Assembly (NCBI GenBank): GCA_951802425.1
Contig: OX637797.1
Span: 2,356,001-2,420,000, forward strand
Direction of reading: 5' to 3'
Origin: Clavaria fumosa
Taxonomy: Eukaryota; Basidiomycota; Agaricomycetes; Agaricales; Clavariaceae
DNA: 64,000 nucleotides
The translations under genes were made by a program, and so were the position numbers. The notes under the pieces are model-generated. The model saw only the letters and a program-made list of their open reading frames with translations, made no database searches and was not told the origin of the DNA. Below, one piece after another: positions 54,578 through 64,000 of the stretch (positions are counted from its first letter, which is position 1; each line of letters opens with the position of its first letter).

Positions 54578-56345
54578 CAATAGCCTTGATGTGCAGATTA
54601 ATGCTGGTCAAAGCACCAGACCTGCCCCTCCCTTCTGAGGTGGGACTCAGAGGCCAAGGGTCTTGAATTCGTCCCCTCTGTCTACTGATCCCTTATCCAG
54701 TCCTCCACCTCGCCCAGCTGCAGAGCGACTCTGAGGGATGGCCAGGGCGGTGTTTGGGACAGGAGTAAGTAGAACGTCTGGGGGAGCACCTACCAACCCT
54801 ACCTCCCTGCTCCCTCCCTTGATTTTGGAGGCCCCCTCTCCTCAGTCCTCCCTGGGGAGTGCTTTGGCAGCCTCAGCAGGACTGACTGTAAATCCAGTGG
54901 GAAGCAACTCTGCAGGCCTCACAGGTCCTGGCCTCCCTGGAACCTGTGCTCCAGCCCCTTTGCATGGACTGCTACCCAGCCCCAGGCTTCCCTGTCATAC
55001 TGGAGCTTTGAATGCACTGGGCCCTATGAATTTATCAGGCCTGACCACCCCTACTGCCCCTGCGGTGGCAGGTGCACATACACCCACTATGGGTAGTGCA
55101 CATGCACCTTCCTTAACCATAAGTACGCATATACTCCATTAAATGGGCAACTTCACACCCCATTTGGGTGCTCCTTTATGCCTCTACATCAGGCTGCCCC
55201 TATGGCCTCTATGTGCCCCCCACCTACTGCTATGTGCCCCCCACCTGCCGCTACATGCCCCCCACCTGCCCTTGTTAGGCAACCTTACTTGGGTGGGTAA
55301 TACTACTGTGTTTACTTTGCAGGGCTGACCTGCCCCTGCCAGTTAGATGCCGCTTTGCCTGATGTGCCTCTGCCAGATGTGCCTACACAGCCCGCTGCCC
55401 ATCTTAATCCTTTGCCTGCTTCTGGCCCCGGTTTGGGTTCGGTTGTGGGGACTGTCCCTGCAACAGGCAGGCCTGAAGCTGGCCCTGCCACAGCCAGGCC
55501 TGATGCCAGCTCAGTCGCAAGCATGTCAGTAGCAGACCTGGAAAGGTTTATTGCTACTACTATGGCCTTAGCATTGGGGGCAGCCCATGCTGGCACCCTG
55601 CTTGCCCCAATTGTCCCTGCTCCTGCCCCCACTCTTGTGGGGCTGCAGATTTGTGCCCTCCCAGGGGACCCCTTAGGCAGTATGCCCAGTACCTCCACTA
55701 CCCTGTCCTTGGTAATTACTGATGCCCAACTCAACCCTAACAAGGTTATCGAGCCCCATATATCATCTGCATTTTAGAGCAAGGTGGCGAAAACATATCC
55801 TGATGCACCACCTCACAAATGCCTGTTGCAGGGCCACTTTGTTCGCAGCAGAAGCCCTCACTGATACCCTGGTGGTGGGGCAATCCGGAGTTTTGGAGTT
55901 CAAGCAGGTGAACCTCAATGCTACAGGGGAAGCTGCAATCACTCTAGCTGAATTTGGAGAGGCCTGGCCCCATCTTTGTGGCATGATTGAGCAGCACATG
56001 GCCTCCCCCCAGTGGGCTGCAATTGCTAATGCCTTCTGCTGCCATTTTTCTTTCCTGGTCTCTTGTACTGATTTTACTGAGAGATTCTGACTCTACATTG
56101 CATATGACATCCACATTCACCAAAGTTTCATTCAGTACTCTGAAACCTTTTCACCATCTGTCTTCCAGTTCCAAGTCTGGAATGACATAGTGGACCGGGA
56201 CCACTCTGCACAGCTTTCTGCGATGCAGGCCTTGGACCAGGACCACTCTGCTCAACTTGCCTCTATGCAGGCCTCCCTCACATCAGGCCAAGTGTGGCCC
56301 TTTCGCAATGTGGTGGGTGGCATCCCTCCCACAAATAGTGGATGC

Positions 56346-56637
56346 TAGGGCAGAGCATGGGTATACCCATGGGTATCCAAGGCTCTACCCGTACCCGTAC
56401 CTGCACAGTACCTGCACCTGTGACCTGTGCGGGCTTACCCATCATTTTGAGCCCAAGAACATTCAAATTGGACCAGAATTGGGAGAGATATGATCTAAAC
56501 AATGAATTCATTGTATCTCAGCCAATTCTGATCTGATTTGGATGTTTTTGGGCTTGTTTTGAAGCTGCCAGGTAAGGAAATCCAGACCCATACCTGTACC
56601 TGCACGTACCCGTACCCGTGACCCGTGCTCTTCCTTA
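56346..56637. mobile_element. Second hAT-type MITE family, 292 bp
   Basis: Ends TAGGGCAGAGCATGGGT and, in reverse complement, TAAGGAAGAGCACGGGT (14 of 17 match), with the 8-bp target duplication GTGGATGC at 56338-56345 and 56638-56645. Subterminal clusters of ACCCGTACCCGTACCTG-like repeats lie at both ends (about 56388-56425 and 56588-56625). Length and duplication size fit a non-autonomous hAT element. It splits the gag-like relic. Confidence 0.85.
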
Positions 56638-57091
56638 GTGGATGCCAGGGAGGACACAATCCTGCCCAGTGTCAGGACCCATTCATTTTTCCCCTACCCA
56701 AACCAACTTTACCAACATCTATGAACCTCCCGACAGCCCTCTACAACCTCACAAGCCCCTTTACACACTTCCAGAACCTGTTGTCCCCTTCCGGAAGCCT
56801 CTCCGATCTTCCCCACCCTTACACAACACTTGCAACCACCATGCTGTACTCGCAATGCCCTTCCCTATTGCACCTTACCCGTACTTACCACCAGAACCCA
56901 CCATCTCAATGCGCGACATGCCGTTGCACATCTTCTTCAGCCAGCACATGACTTGCTGCTCAGCACTCCTGGTGCTACCGCTACCAGTGCTAATATGTTA
57001 CCAGCATTACGGCAGTTACCCATGTGACCTCCCACCCAAGGTCACCTGCGTCACTACCGACACCCACATGACCGCTCCTATGACCTTGTGA

Positions 57092-58233
57092 CCTTAACAC
57101 TCAAATGTGCCACCAACGGTCAGCTGTATATACCTTTCCAATATGCTCCCCTTCCTCTCCTCAGTCCTCTATAACTATGTTACATATGATCTGAGAATCT
57201 CCCCATAGTTATAGTTATGTATATGATTATTTTACCAGGTCGCGACCTGTGACTGGTCATACTCGCGACCTTACCTATGCTTTCTTAACCCCTCACAACC
57301 TTAGTAGAACATGCGCCTAGTTACTTTATGACTAAACATACCCCGTACTACTATAGTCTTGTTGCTTGGCAACCTCTGTACTTTTCCTTTTTCGTTATAC
57401 TCTTCTGTACACATGTATATAAGTCTCACATGTACTTCTCATACTGTAGACTTGATATTGACGCACTTTGGTTTAAGCTTGAGGCTATTACACCCTTTGA
57501 GCTTGGGACCACCATGATTGATAGGTCTTGTCTCTCTTGGTGACCTCAAGATCGCCAAGACACCTTTGCTTTATTCTAACTCATCCTCTGCACTTGTACA
57601 ACTTGCACACTTAAGTATTCTCTTCATTTCATCTTGGTACTGATTCCTCGAACCCCATAGGTTCTCCTATCAGTTGGCAAAGTCATTGCCTTCACTGATA
57701 CATCTCTTAACACTGTCGTGACTACCTGCAATTCTCTCAACATCATTTATTTCTCCCTCCTTGTCTATCCCTTTCTTTACGCTTTGTTGGTTGACTTCGC
57801 GACCTTCTCAGCATTAACCATTTCTCTTACTTTGTCTATTTGTCTTCTTATGCTCTGTCAGTTGACCTCGCGACCTTCTCAGTGCCATCTCTTCTCTCCC
57901 AACTCGTCTTTCCCCCCTTTACACTTCATCTACCAACCTTGCAACCTTTCCAGCAATGTGTCCCTTCTCCCTATTTGTATATTTCTGTTCTCACACCTTT
58001 CAGACATCCCCGCGATCTTCCAGGACTGAGTATTCTTGACTATACTTGACGGTTGGCTGGTCTTAGCGAGTTTCCAGGATTGGTCACCAACAAGTCGACC
58101 TTCAGTATTATTTACAAGACAGGACAGGCCCTAACACCCAGGCCACAACCCTGGGACATCACAGGGCAGGTTGACCTGTACACTGCTTCATCTGCCTTGT
58201 GCCTTCCCATGGGGGAAGGGACTGTCCCTCCAC

Positions 58234-58278
<45 letters not shown>

Positions 58279-58480
58279 CCACCACCACCAGTGTAGCTGC
58301 AGTACGGTCTAAAAAGCTCTCCCAGCCTCAAAAACACCCCAAAACGAGACTCCATAACACTATTTTCCCTACCCATACATCACCCAAACCCAATAGAAAC
58401 CTTTTTTCAAACCAAATTCACCCACTGAGTACAAACCGCTATACTTACCTCTCGAACCAACTTCACGTGACCTCCCTACC
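57092..58480 (+). other. Non-coding stretch upstream of LINE frame
   Basis: T- and C-rich sequence with only short frames. The motif TTGACYTCGCGACCTTCTCAG occurs at 57787 and 57864 within a roughly 77-bp imperfect direct repeat, and CGCGACC recurs near 57240 and 57270. It ends with the AAC microsatellite (58235-58279). It may be the 5' UTR or promoter of the LINE that follows. Confidence 0.4.
58235..58290 (+). repeat. (AAC)n then (ACC)n microsatellite
   Basis: About fifteen AAC units followed by about four ACC units. In one frame it encodes a run of threonines inside an open frame (58053-58484) that has no other recognisable content. Confidence 0.9.
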
Positions 58481-61400
58481 ATGAACATGCTCCTCCCCCC
58501 ACCCCCGGTAAGCCCATGCAAACCGGCCCAACGACGAATACAAACCACAAATGAGACGCCAGCCAACACGCGTTTCTACTCCTCTGGAAATGAGCTCATT
58601 ATACGAGGCATTGTTGACCCCCAATCGCTCAAACCTCGCTCTGACCCCGCAGCATACATGAACAAGATGATCGCTGCCATCATCCAAAATGACGCCGCAG
58701 ACCTATTCCACCGCTGCCCTGTTGCAGCCTCACCCTTCAGCCAACGCGATAAAATCCCATCAGCATATGTCGCCTTTACTGCCCAATTCCTCTCATCCCA
58801 ACCAACCAAAGAACCTCGTTTTGACCTCATGGAAGAATGGAAGAAAGCGCTCTTGAGATGTAACGAACCATGGCAAGTCTCCTGGTCTCCCCAACAAAGA
58901 GGCAAAGACAAGTGATGCTGGGTCCGTTTCCCAGATCTAGCTGGAAGCCGACTAGAACCCAATGCAAAAAAACACGCCACGGAACTCGCCACCAAATCGC
59001 CGCTTGGTACCCCAAAAACTACAAAGGAGCTGTGACAAGCCACTTCGGAACTGAAGGTGGACCTATCATTGTCCTCGCATCACCAGCCCAAGCCGATGCC
59101 CTAGCGGGCCATGACCTACTCCTCAGCGGAATTTGGCCCACTGCTACTCGCGCAGCAAGCGGCAAGCAAATCGAAATAGAGTCAGCTTTCGAACTCATCA
59201 TTACTGGAATAAACAGATACAGCTGCGGTCTCGCTGAAAACCTGACAGACTGGATCTCTGAAACCTTCACCAACGAATCCGAAACACTTTTCCATGACCA
59301 CTGCGTCCCTGCCGGACACTCCGATGCCTATATCTTCTCTATGCGTGACTGGCCCTCCACCCGCAAACTCCTAGAGTCGACAGACCTCTTCCGAGACTAC
59401 TACACCAAATCCATGCTCAATGACCTCTCTACCCCGACCCTACTCTATGAATACAACTCCGCTCCCCCATTCCGCAAAAAGAACGTCTTAAACGAAATCG
59501 AATCCGGAGCCGGGCAACTATTACAGCAGCTCAAGGCCACAGAAGCAAACTTCAACAAACGAATGGACGCACTTGAAATCTCCACCGGAGACTCGTTCGC
59601 AACGACCAACAGCCAAATCCAAGCCGTCACCCAAAATGTTCTTCACATGGGACAAGGTATTCAAATGCTCACAGACCAAGTCCGAACCAATTCCGTAGGC
59701 CTCGAGCAAATGAGAGTTAAAAACTACTATCGAACACTCATTGCCAATGTCGATGACAAAATCAGATACTTCAGAGACAAAATCCGCTACAGCAACAATC
59801 AACTAGAGGCGGCCCAAGCAGAAGACGAACTCAAGAAACTAGAGAACAAAAAAGGAGAACTCCTAGTCGAAAGAAGGTCATCCGCCATCTCTTTCCCCGG
59901 CACTCCCATGATCGCACCCCCACCAACGCCTACACACACGCTCGCACCTCCCCCTCCACCCACCCCCGCATCTGCGCACTCCATGGCCACTCCCCAGACC
60001 CTCGACCCGAGCACCACCTCTCCCCCTCAAATCATCGCACCGCCCACAACAACCCCCATGACTGGCATAATAACCCAACAGGACTGCCACCCCCCCCCAA
60101 CACGCGATGCAGATCTCTCACCCCCTAGACCCCAGCCCAGAATGCCCACAGCCCGCCAGCGCACCGAAATACTCTCAAACCCGTCTCTCCCTAACCCTGA
60201 CAAGAGACAACCAACCTCCAAGAAATGCAAAGTTTCGCGTGACATAAGCGACAAAGCCATCACCAAACCCACAAGCGATGGAGACTCGGAAGAATCCCTC
60301 GTTAGTACCAAGCTCAGGCACAATCCTAAACTAACCCAATGCCGTGGCCCCCTCTTTCTGTTCCCAGTAACGTCTGCCTTCGGCCCAGAAAACCCTTTTG
60401 ATACAGCCAGCAGACTAAGAACAGAAAAGAGAGCCACGGCCCCCAAATGCCCTACCTGCACCAACTCGAGCGCACCTAAGATCACCACGACACGCGCCCC
60501 AACCACGCCCACAACGCCCGCCATACCCACGACACCCACGACACCCACGACACCCATCACGATCACGATCACGACACCTGTAATGCCTAAATCTCCCATG
60601 CCTCCTGCAATCCTGTTTACCACTGTCCGTAGTCGATGTGTCTCTGTTTCTCTTCTATACAGTTTGCCCACACTATCTCCTATCATCTGGATCCTACTGC
60701 TCCTAATCTTTACCACCACAGTAGCTGCTGCCTCTCCAGTACATACGTCTAATGCTTTCTCGGTCTTTGCTCTGAATGCAAACGGTCTCATCCACAACAT
60801 AAAAGTCTCTCATGTAAATGCTGTGATTACCACACACAAGCCACATGCTTTCATAATATCCGAGACAAAGACGAACACCCCCCTCAAAGGAAAACTCCCA
60901 TACCAAGATTATAACATCTTTGAGGAACCTGGAGTCCGTACAGACAGCCACCACATCTACAAGTGGGGCGTACTAGTGGGAATTTGTAAGGACATTCAAA
61001 TACACAACCGTCTAACTAACCTCCCTACCTCCCTTACTGGCCGAGTTGTCGCACTCGATATTGTGCTACCCACATCCAATGGAACAGGCTTCATCCACAG
61101 AATACTCGGCAGCTATGCCCCCTGGAACCCAGGTACACAGCCAACCTTCTGGAAAGATCTCAAAACACTCTGCGACAGTGCGACCTACTCATGGACAATC
61201 GCTGGCGACCTTAATGCCACAACAGAGATAGCGGAAAGAGCTACCGACTGCGCTACGTCCCGCACCAACTATACAAATTTCCTACTTAATACTCATGGAA
61301 TAGACCTTTGGTCCCGCAGAACAGACAGAACATGCCGCCATGACTGGACTAGCAAAGCATGCAGCGACACCAACCTAGGCGGGAACATAATTGACAGAGT

Positions 61401-62475
61401 AATCGCCTCCCAAAAAGGTTTCGCAGATAGTGACATCCAAGTCGCAAACAAACCCTCGGACTATGTCCCTATGACTGACCACAGACCTACTCTATCTCGC
61501 ACCATCATCCTCCCCCCAACGCGTGCCCAAACCACCCTACAAGATGCAATCCTCACACCCCATCACCACCTCCACAGAATTCAATTCCCCACAAAAAACT
61601 CCAAACATCTCTATCACGAATTCAAAAGCAAAACCGACCAACAAATCCGACTAGCTCAACTTGCCCAAAAACCTGTCACCGATGTGTCATCTTTCCTTGA
61701 CCGTTACACAAAACTAATGACTATAATCAACAGCATGGCTGAACAAACCTTCGGACGAACCAAACGATACATCAAAGACCACAACCTTGTCACCTCTCAA
61801 ACGATCCAAAACCTAACATACAGAGCACGATGCACTGGCAGCGCAATACGACTCGTCAATGGCACCCATGGCCAAATTCCCCCCCCACTTGCAATCAGAC
61901 TTTACACAGAAGCCCTAACAAAACACCCCGATAACCCTGCTGTGCTAACCCAATCCCTCAAACAACTCAAACGCCAAACCTGGAAAGATCTCTATACCGA
62001 AAGAGATCGTGAAATGACAATGAGAACACAAAAACAAGAAAAAGCAAGAATCACCTCGGCACTCACAGGTGGATCCACCAAATCCTTCATCAGTGGCACT
62101 GACTATGCTGGACTACCTTTAGCTGTCCTCGACCCAACTAACAATGAATCCACACTAACAAAACCAGAACAAGTCAAACACGCAACACAAAGGTATTTCC
62201 AAACACTCTATACTCATGACGAAAATCCCAGAATCCCAAAACCCTGGATGACAACAAAATCTGTACTAGATGCCAAAAACAGAGTCACCAACAACCCCTT
62301 CGAATGGCCTGTCAGAGCCTCACTCAATGATTTCCATGCAATGATCCGAAGAGGAAACCCCAAACCATCTCCAGGGCCAGATGGCTGGGAGAAATGGTGT
62401 GTCAAAAACCTATCGGACGAGGCTGTCATGAAAGCGTCGTCTGTACTACCAGGCCAGCAAATTTCAATCCTTTAA
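58481..62475 (+). pseudogene. Non-LTR (LINE) retrotransposon ORF, disrupted and truncated at RT
   Basis: First part (58481-58915) ends in TGA. The frame then shifts between about 58915 and 59005 and stays open to 62475. The N-terminal region has a coiled-coil stretch (VDDKIRYFRDKIRY onward, near 59750), a long Pro/Thr-rich part and CAC-rich minisatellite codons (60530-60580). A hydrophobic segment (LSPIIWILLLLIFTTTVAAA) precedes an AP-type endonuclease with LNANGL near 60775, SETKTNT near 60860, GDLNATT near 61207 and a TDHRP motif near 61480. The start of an RT domain follows (NPKPSPGPDGW near 62360), then it breaks off; palm motifs are absent. It cannot retrotranspose alone. Confidence 0.82.
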
Positions 62476-62558
62476 CTTAAGGAACACCATGCAAATCAGG
62501 CAAACAAGGGGCTAAACCCCAACTATATATTTTATTGCAAGATAAGTACAATACTTAT

Positions 62559-63483
62559 CTACACGAAAGAAAGCCAAGACCCCTCTTCATCAAGGGAGGA
62601 GCCCGAGGTGCCGTACTCAGACCCCCAAGACTCCTCTTCCCACGACTCATCTGAAGAGTCTGAGAAGTCAGACTCACCCACGAACCCGAGAGCTACCCTC
62701 AAGGGATGGGAGGCAAACTGACCATCCCAGATTCCCGCCTCCAGGGCAGCCTCTCGCAGATCTCGCACAGCGCCGAGAGAACCTCCGTCGTCCAGAGTAG
62801 GAGACGGGAGGGGGGAATAGGCGGGGGGGAGGTCAACGGTAGGAAGGGAGGGCAACGGAGGAGGCACCACCAACGGGGTATCCAGAGGTTGGGGATCTGG
62901 ACCTGGGGACGGTAAGCCGGATGTACAGGACCAGAACCAATCTCAGCCCAATCCTGCCCACCTTGGTACCAAGTACCTTGGTCACCCCAAGGGGTGGTGG
63001 CCCAAACAGTTGGCGAGGGAGGACGGGGAGGAGCCCAGTCCCAATCTATAAAGAATCAGACTTACTGGAGACAGAGAGAAGCAGCTCGGCTAACTCACCA
63101 TGAGGGTCCTCAAGAAGGTCACAGATACGTCGGTAAGGACCTTGGGTCAAGGAGCAATCCTTGACAAGGTGGGAGGGATCCCCACAGGCGAAGCATCGGT
63201 CGAGGACCCAGTAGAGGTCCGCATCGGCAGGGACGAGTTGAACCCACCAGTGGAAGGTATCGCAAGAGAGCTTGATTCCAGTACGAGGAGTGAAGAGGGA
63301 GGAGCTGTGGAAGAACTCGACAAGGTGGTGGCCTTGGAAGCACATAGCAGGCAGACTCTGAAGGGACGGCGAAAGGAGGAAGACCGTCCTTTTATCCAAT
63401 AACCGCCACAGACTGATCTCGACCTCAATTGGGCAGACCCCTATCCACCAGACACGATCACCCCTAAGAAGATCTCTGATCAA
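62559..63483 (-). pseudogene. Gag-like zinc-knuckle ORF relic of another retroelement
   Basis: Two reading frames on the minus strand. The first (63483-63046) has FHWWVQLVPADADLYWVL and a CCHC knuckle, CFACGDPSHLVKDC, near 63180. The second (about 62942-62559) is Pro-rich (LPSPGPDPQPLDTPLVVPPP) then acidic (SDFSDSSDESWEEESWGSE) and ends LSFV. Between them a Trp/Pro-rich frame continues the theme, so they were probably one protein, joined by an intron or now frameshifted. AATAAA on the minus strand near 62533 could be its polyadenylation signal. The first frame has no ATG at its left limit, so the true start is unclear. Confidence 0.5.
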
Positions 63484-64000
63484 AGATCAGTTTCACTCGA
63501 TCACTGCATCACACCGATCGATCAAGTAATCATGACTCAGAACAGCTCAATCACAGATCAGCTGACCCTCTGATCATATCCCCAACAAGATCAGATGCAG
63601 CCGACATGATGTAATGCATCGAAGCGGGGACCCTATCTGATCGTGGATGACATCATCATCACAAAGATCCCAACAAAGATCGACACTGCTCGGACTCATC
63701 ATTCCAGTGCAAGCGCGCAGCTTTCCTGATCATCTATCAGATTCCGATATTTAATCAATGACTCATACATCACGTACAGCCCATAGCTAGAGTATATAAG
63801 ACCTGAGACCAACCCACATGTACCCTAGCTTCGATCTTTTCGTCTATACACTTACTTGAGAGACCTCAACTAAGTCTGACAGCAAACGTCGCTGCTGAGA
63901 GCTTCGCACTGGAAGGATTCGTCTTCCCACCTTTAAGGTCGCAAGTCATCCCTCCTGAGAGTTTCACCAGCCACCCATCGATTGAGCAGAACCTCTATCG
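63484..64000. other. GATC-rich, promoter-like DNA, possible LTR
   Basis: Between about 63450 and 63720 GATC occurs roughly fourteen times, often inside TGATCA-like palindromes. A TATA box (AGTATATAAGACC) is at 63791 on the plus strand, followed by pyrimidine-rich sequence. No gene seen. It could be a retroelement LTR that continues beyond the window. Confidence 0.35.

Larger units (their letters stand above)
54121..57091 (+). pseudogene. Gag-like retroelement relic, split by two MITEs
   Basis: Broken frames that read on in order: MVTTQNSVPPESAANTPAGP (54121), a Pro/Ala-rich part (54738-55142 and 55355-55770), then a domain with WRKHILMHHLTNACCRATLF and LAEFGEAWPHLCGMIEQHM (55785-56090), and a degenerate Cys/His stretch (GGHNPAQC near 56650). 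It resembles gag-like proteins carried by agaricomycete retroelements; I cannot name the clade. In-frame stops near 54200, 54640 and 54733 are TGA, consistent with CGA to TGA change. It is interrupted at 54285-54577 and 56346-56637 by MITEs. Confidence 0.55.

Noticed and set aside
58235..58290. Thr-run open frame as a real coding repeat
   Set aside because: The frame around the AAC microsatellite has no other protein-like content and stops right before the LINE frame.

Overview
The window looks like nuclear DNA of a filamentous basidiomycete, most likely an Agaricomycete. Genes are split by many short (about 48-60 bp) GT-AG introns and packed on both strands. The gene set is fungal: Bsd2/Ndfip, RTA1, a Prm10/ThrE-like protein, a Ste6-type ABC exporter and a chromodomain Ty3/gypsy element. 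Species or order cannot be fixed from what I see.

Region 1 (1-24.4 kb) is ordinary, gene-dense housekeeping DNA: Phe-tRNA synthetase alpha (+), Prm10/ThrE-like membrane protein (-), EMC10 (-), Bsd2-like protein (+), Phe-tRNA synthetase beta (-), diphthine-ammonia ligase DPH6 (+), SLC45-type sugar transporter (-), AVO2-like ankyrin protein (-), STEEP1-like protein (+), WTAP/Mum2-like coiled-coil protein (-) and eIF3e (-). Four of these act in translation (both PheRS subunits, the eEF2-modifying DPH6, eIF3e). Several pairs are divergent with only about 100-250 bp between start codons.

Region 2 (24.4-45.7 kb) is a head-to-tail tandem duplication of a 5,495-bp unit running from inside MPDU1 to the last codons of a GH20 beta-hexosaminidase. 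The left copy is MPDU1 - RTA1 - GH20. At the junction (30059/30060) GH20 copy 1 is joined in frame to the C-terminal four fifths of MPDU1, giving a predicted GH20-PQ-loop chimera. The right copy has a decayed RTA1 and a complete GH20, and is split by a 10.4-kb insertion. That insertion holds a complete Ty3/gypsy chromovirus (31678-41230, minus strand, 5-bp target duplication ACATC, open gag and pol). One of its LTRs carries a 293-bp hAT MITE.

Region 3 (45.7-52.6 kb) holds an unrecognised membrane-protein gene and a full-length Ste6-like ABC transporter (-), a candidate a-type pheromone exporter.

Region 4 (52.6-64 kb) is a transposon graveyard. It contains an LTR relic with no CpG over about 620 bp, a second copy of the 293-bp MITE, a gag-like relic with stops that are all TGA, a second hAT-type MITE family, a non-LTR retrotransposon cut off at the start of its reverse transcriptase, and a minus-strand zinc-knuckle gag-like relic next to promoter-like DNA at the right edge. 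The CpG loss and transition-only differences between repeats point to methylation- or RIP-like mutation of repeats.
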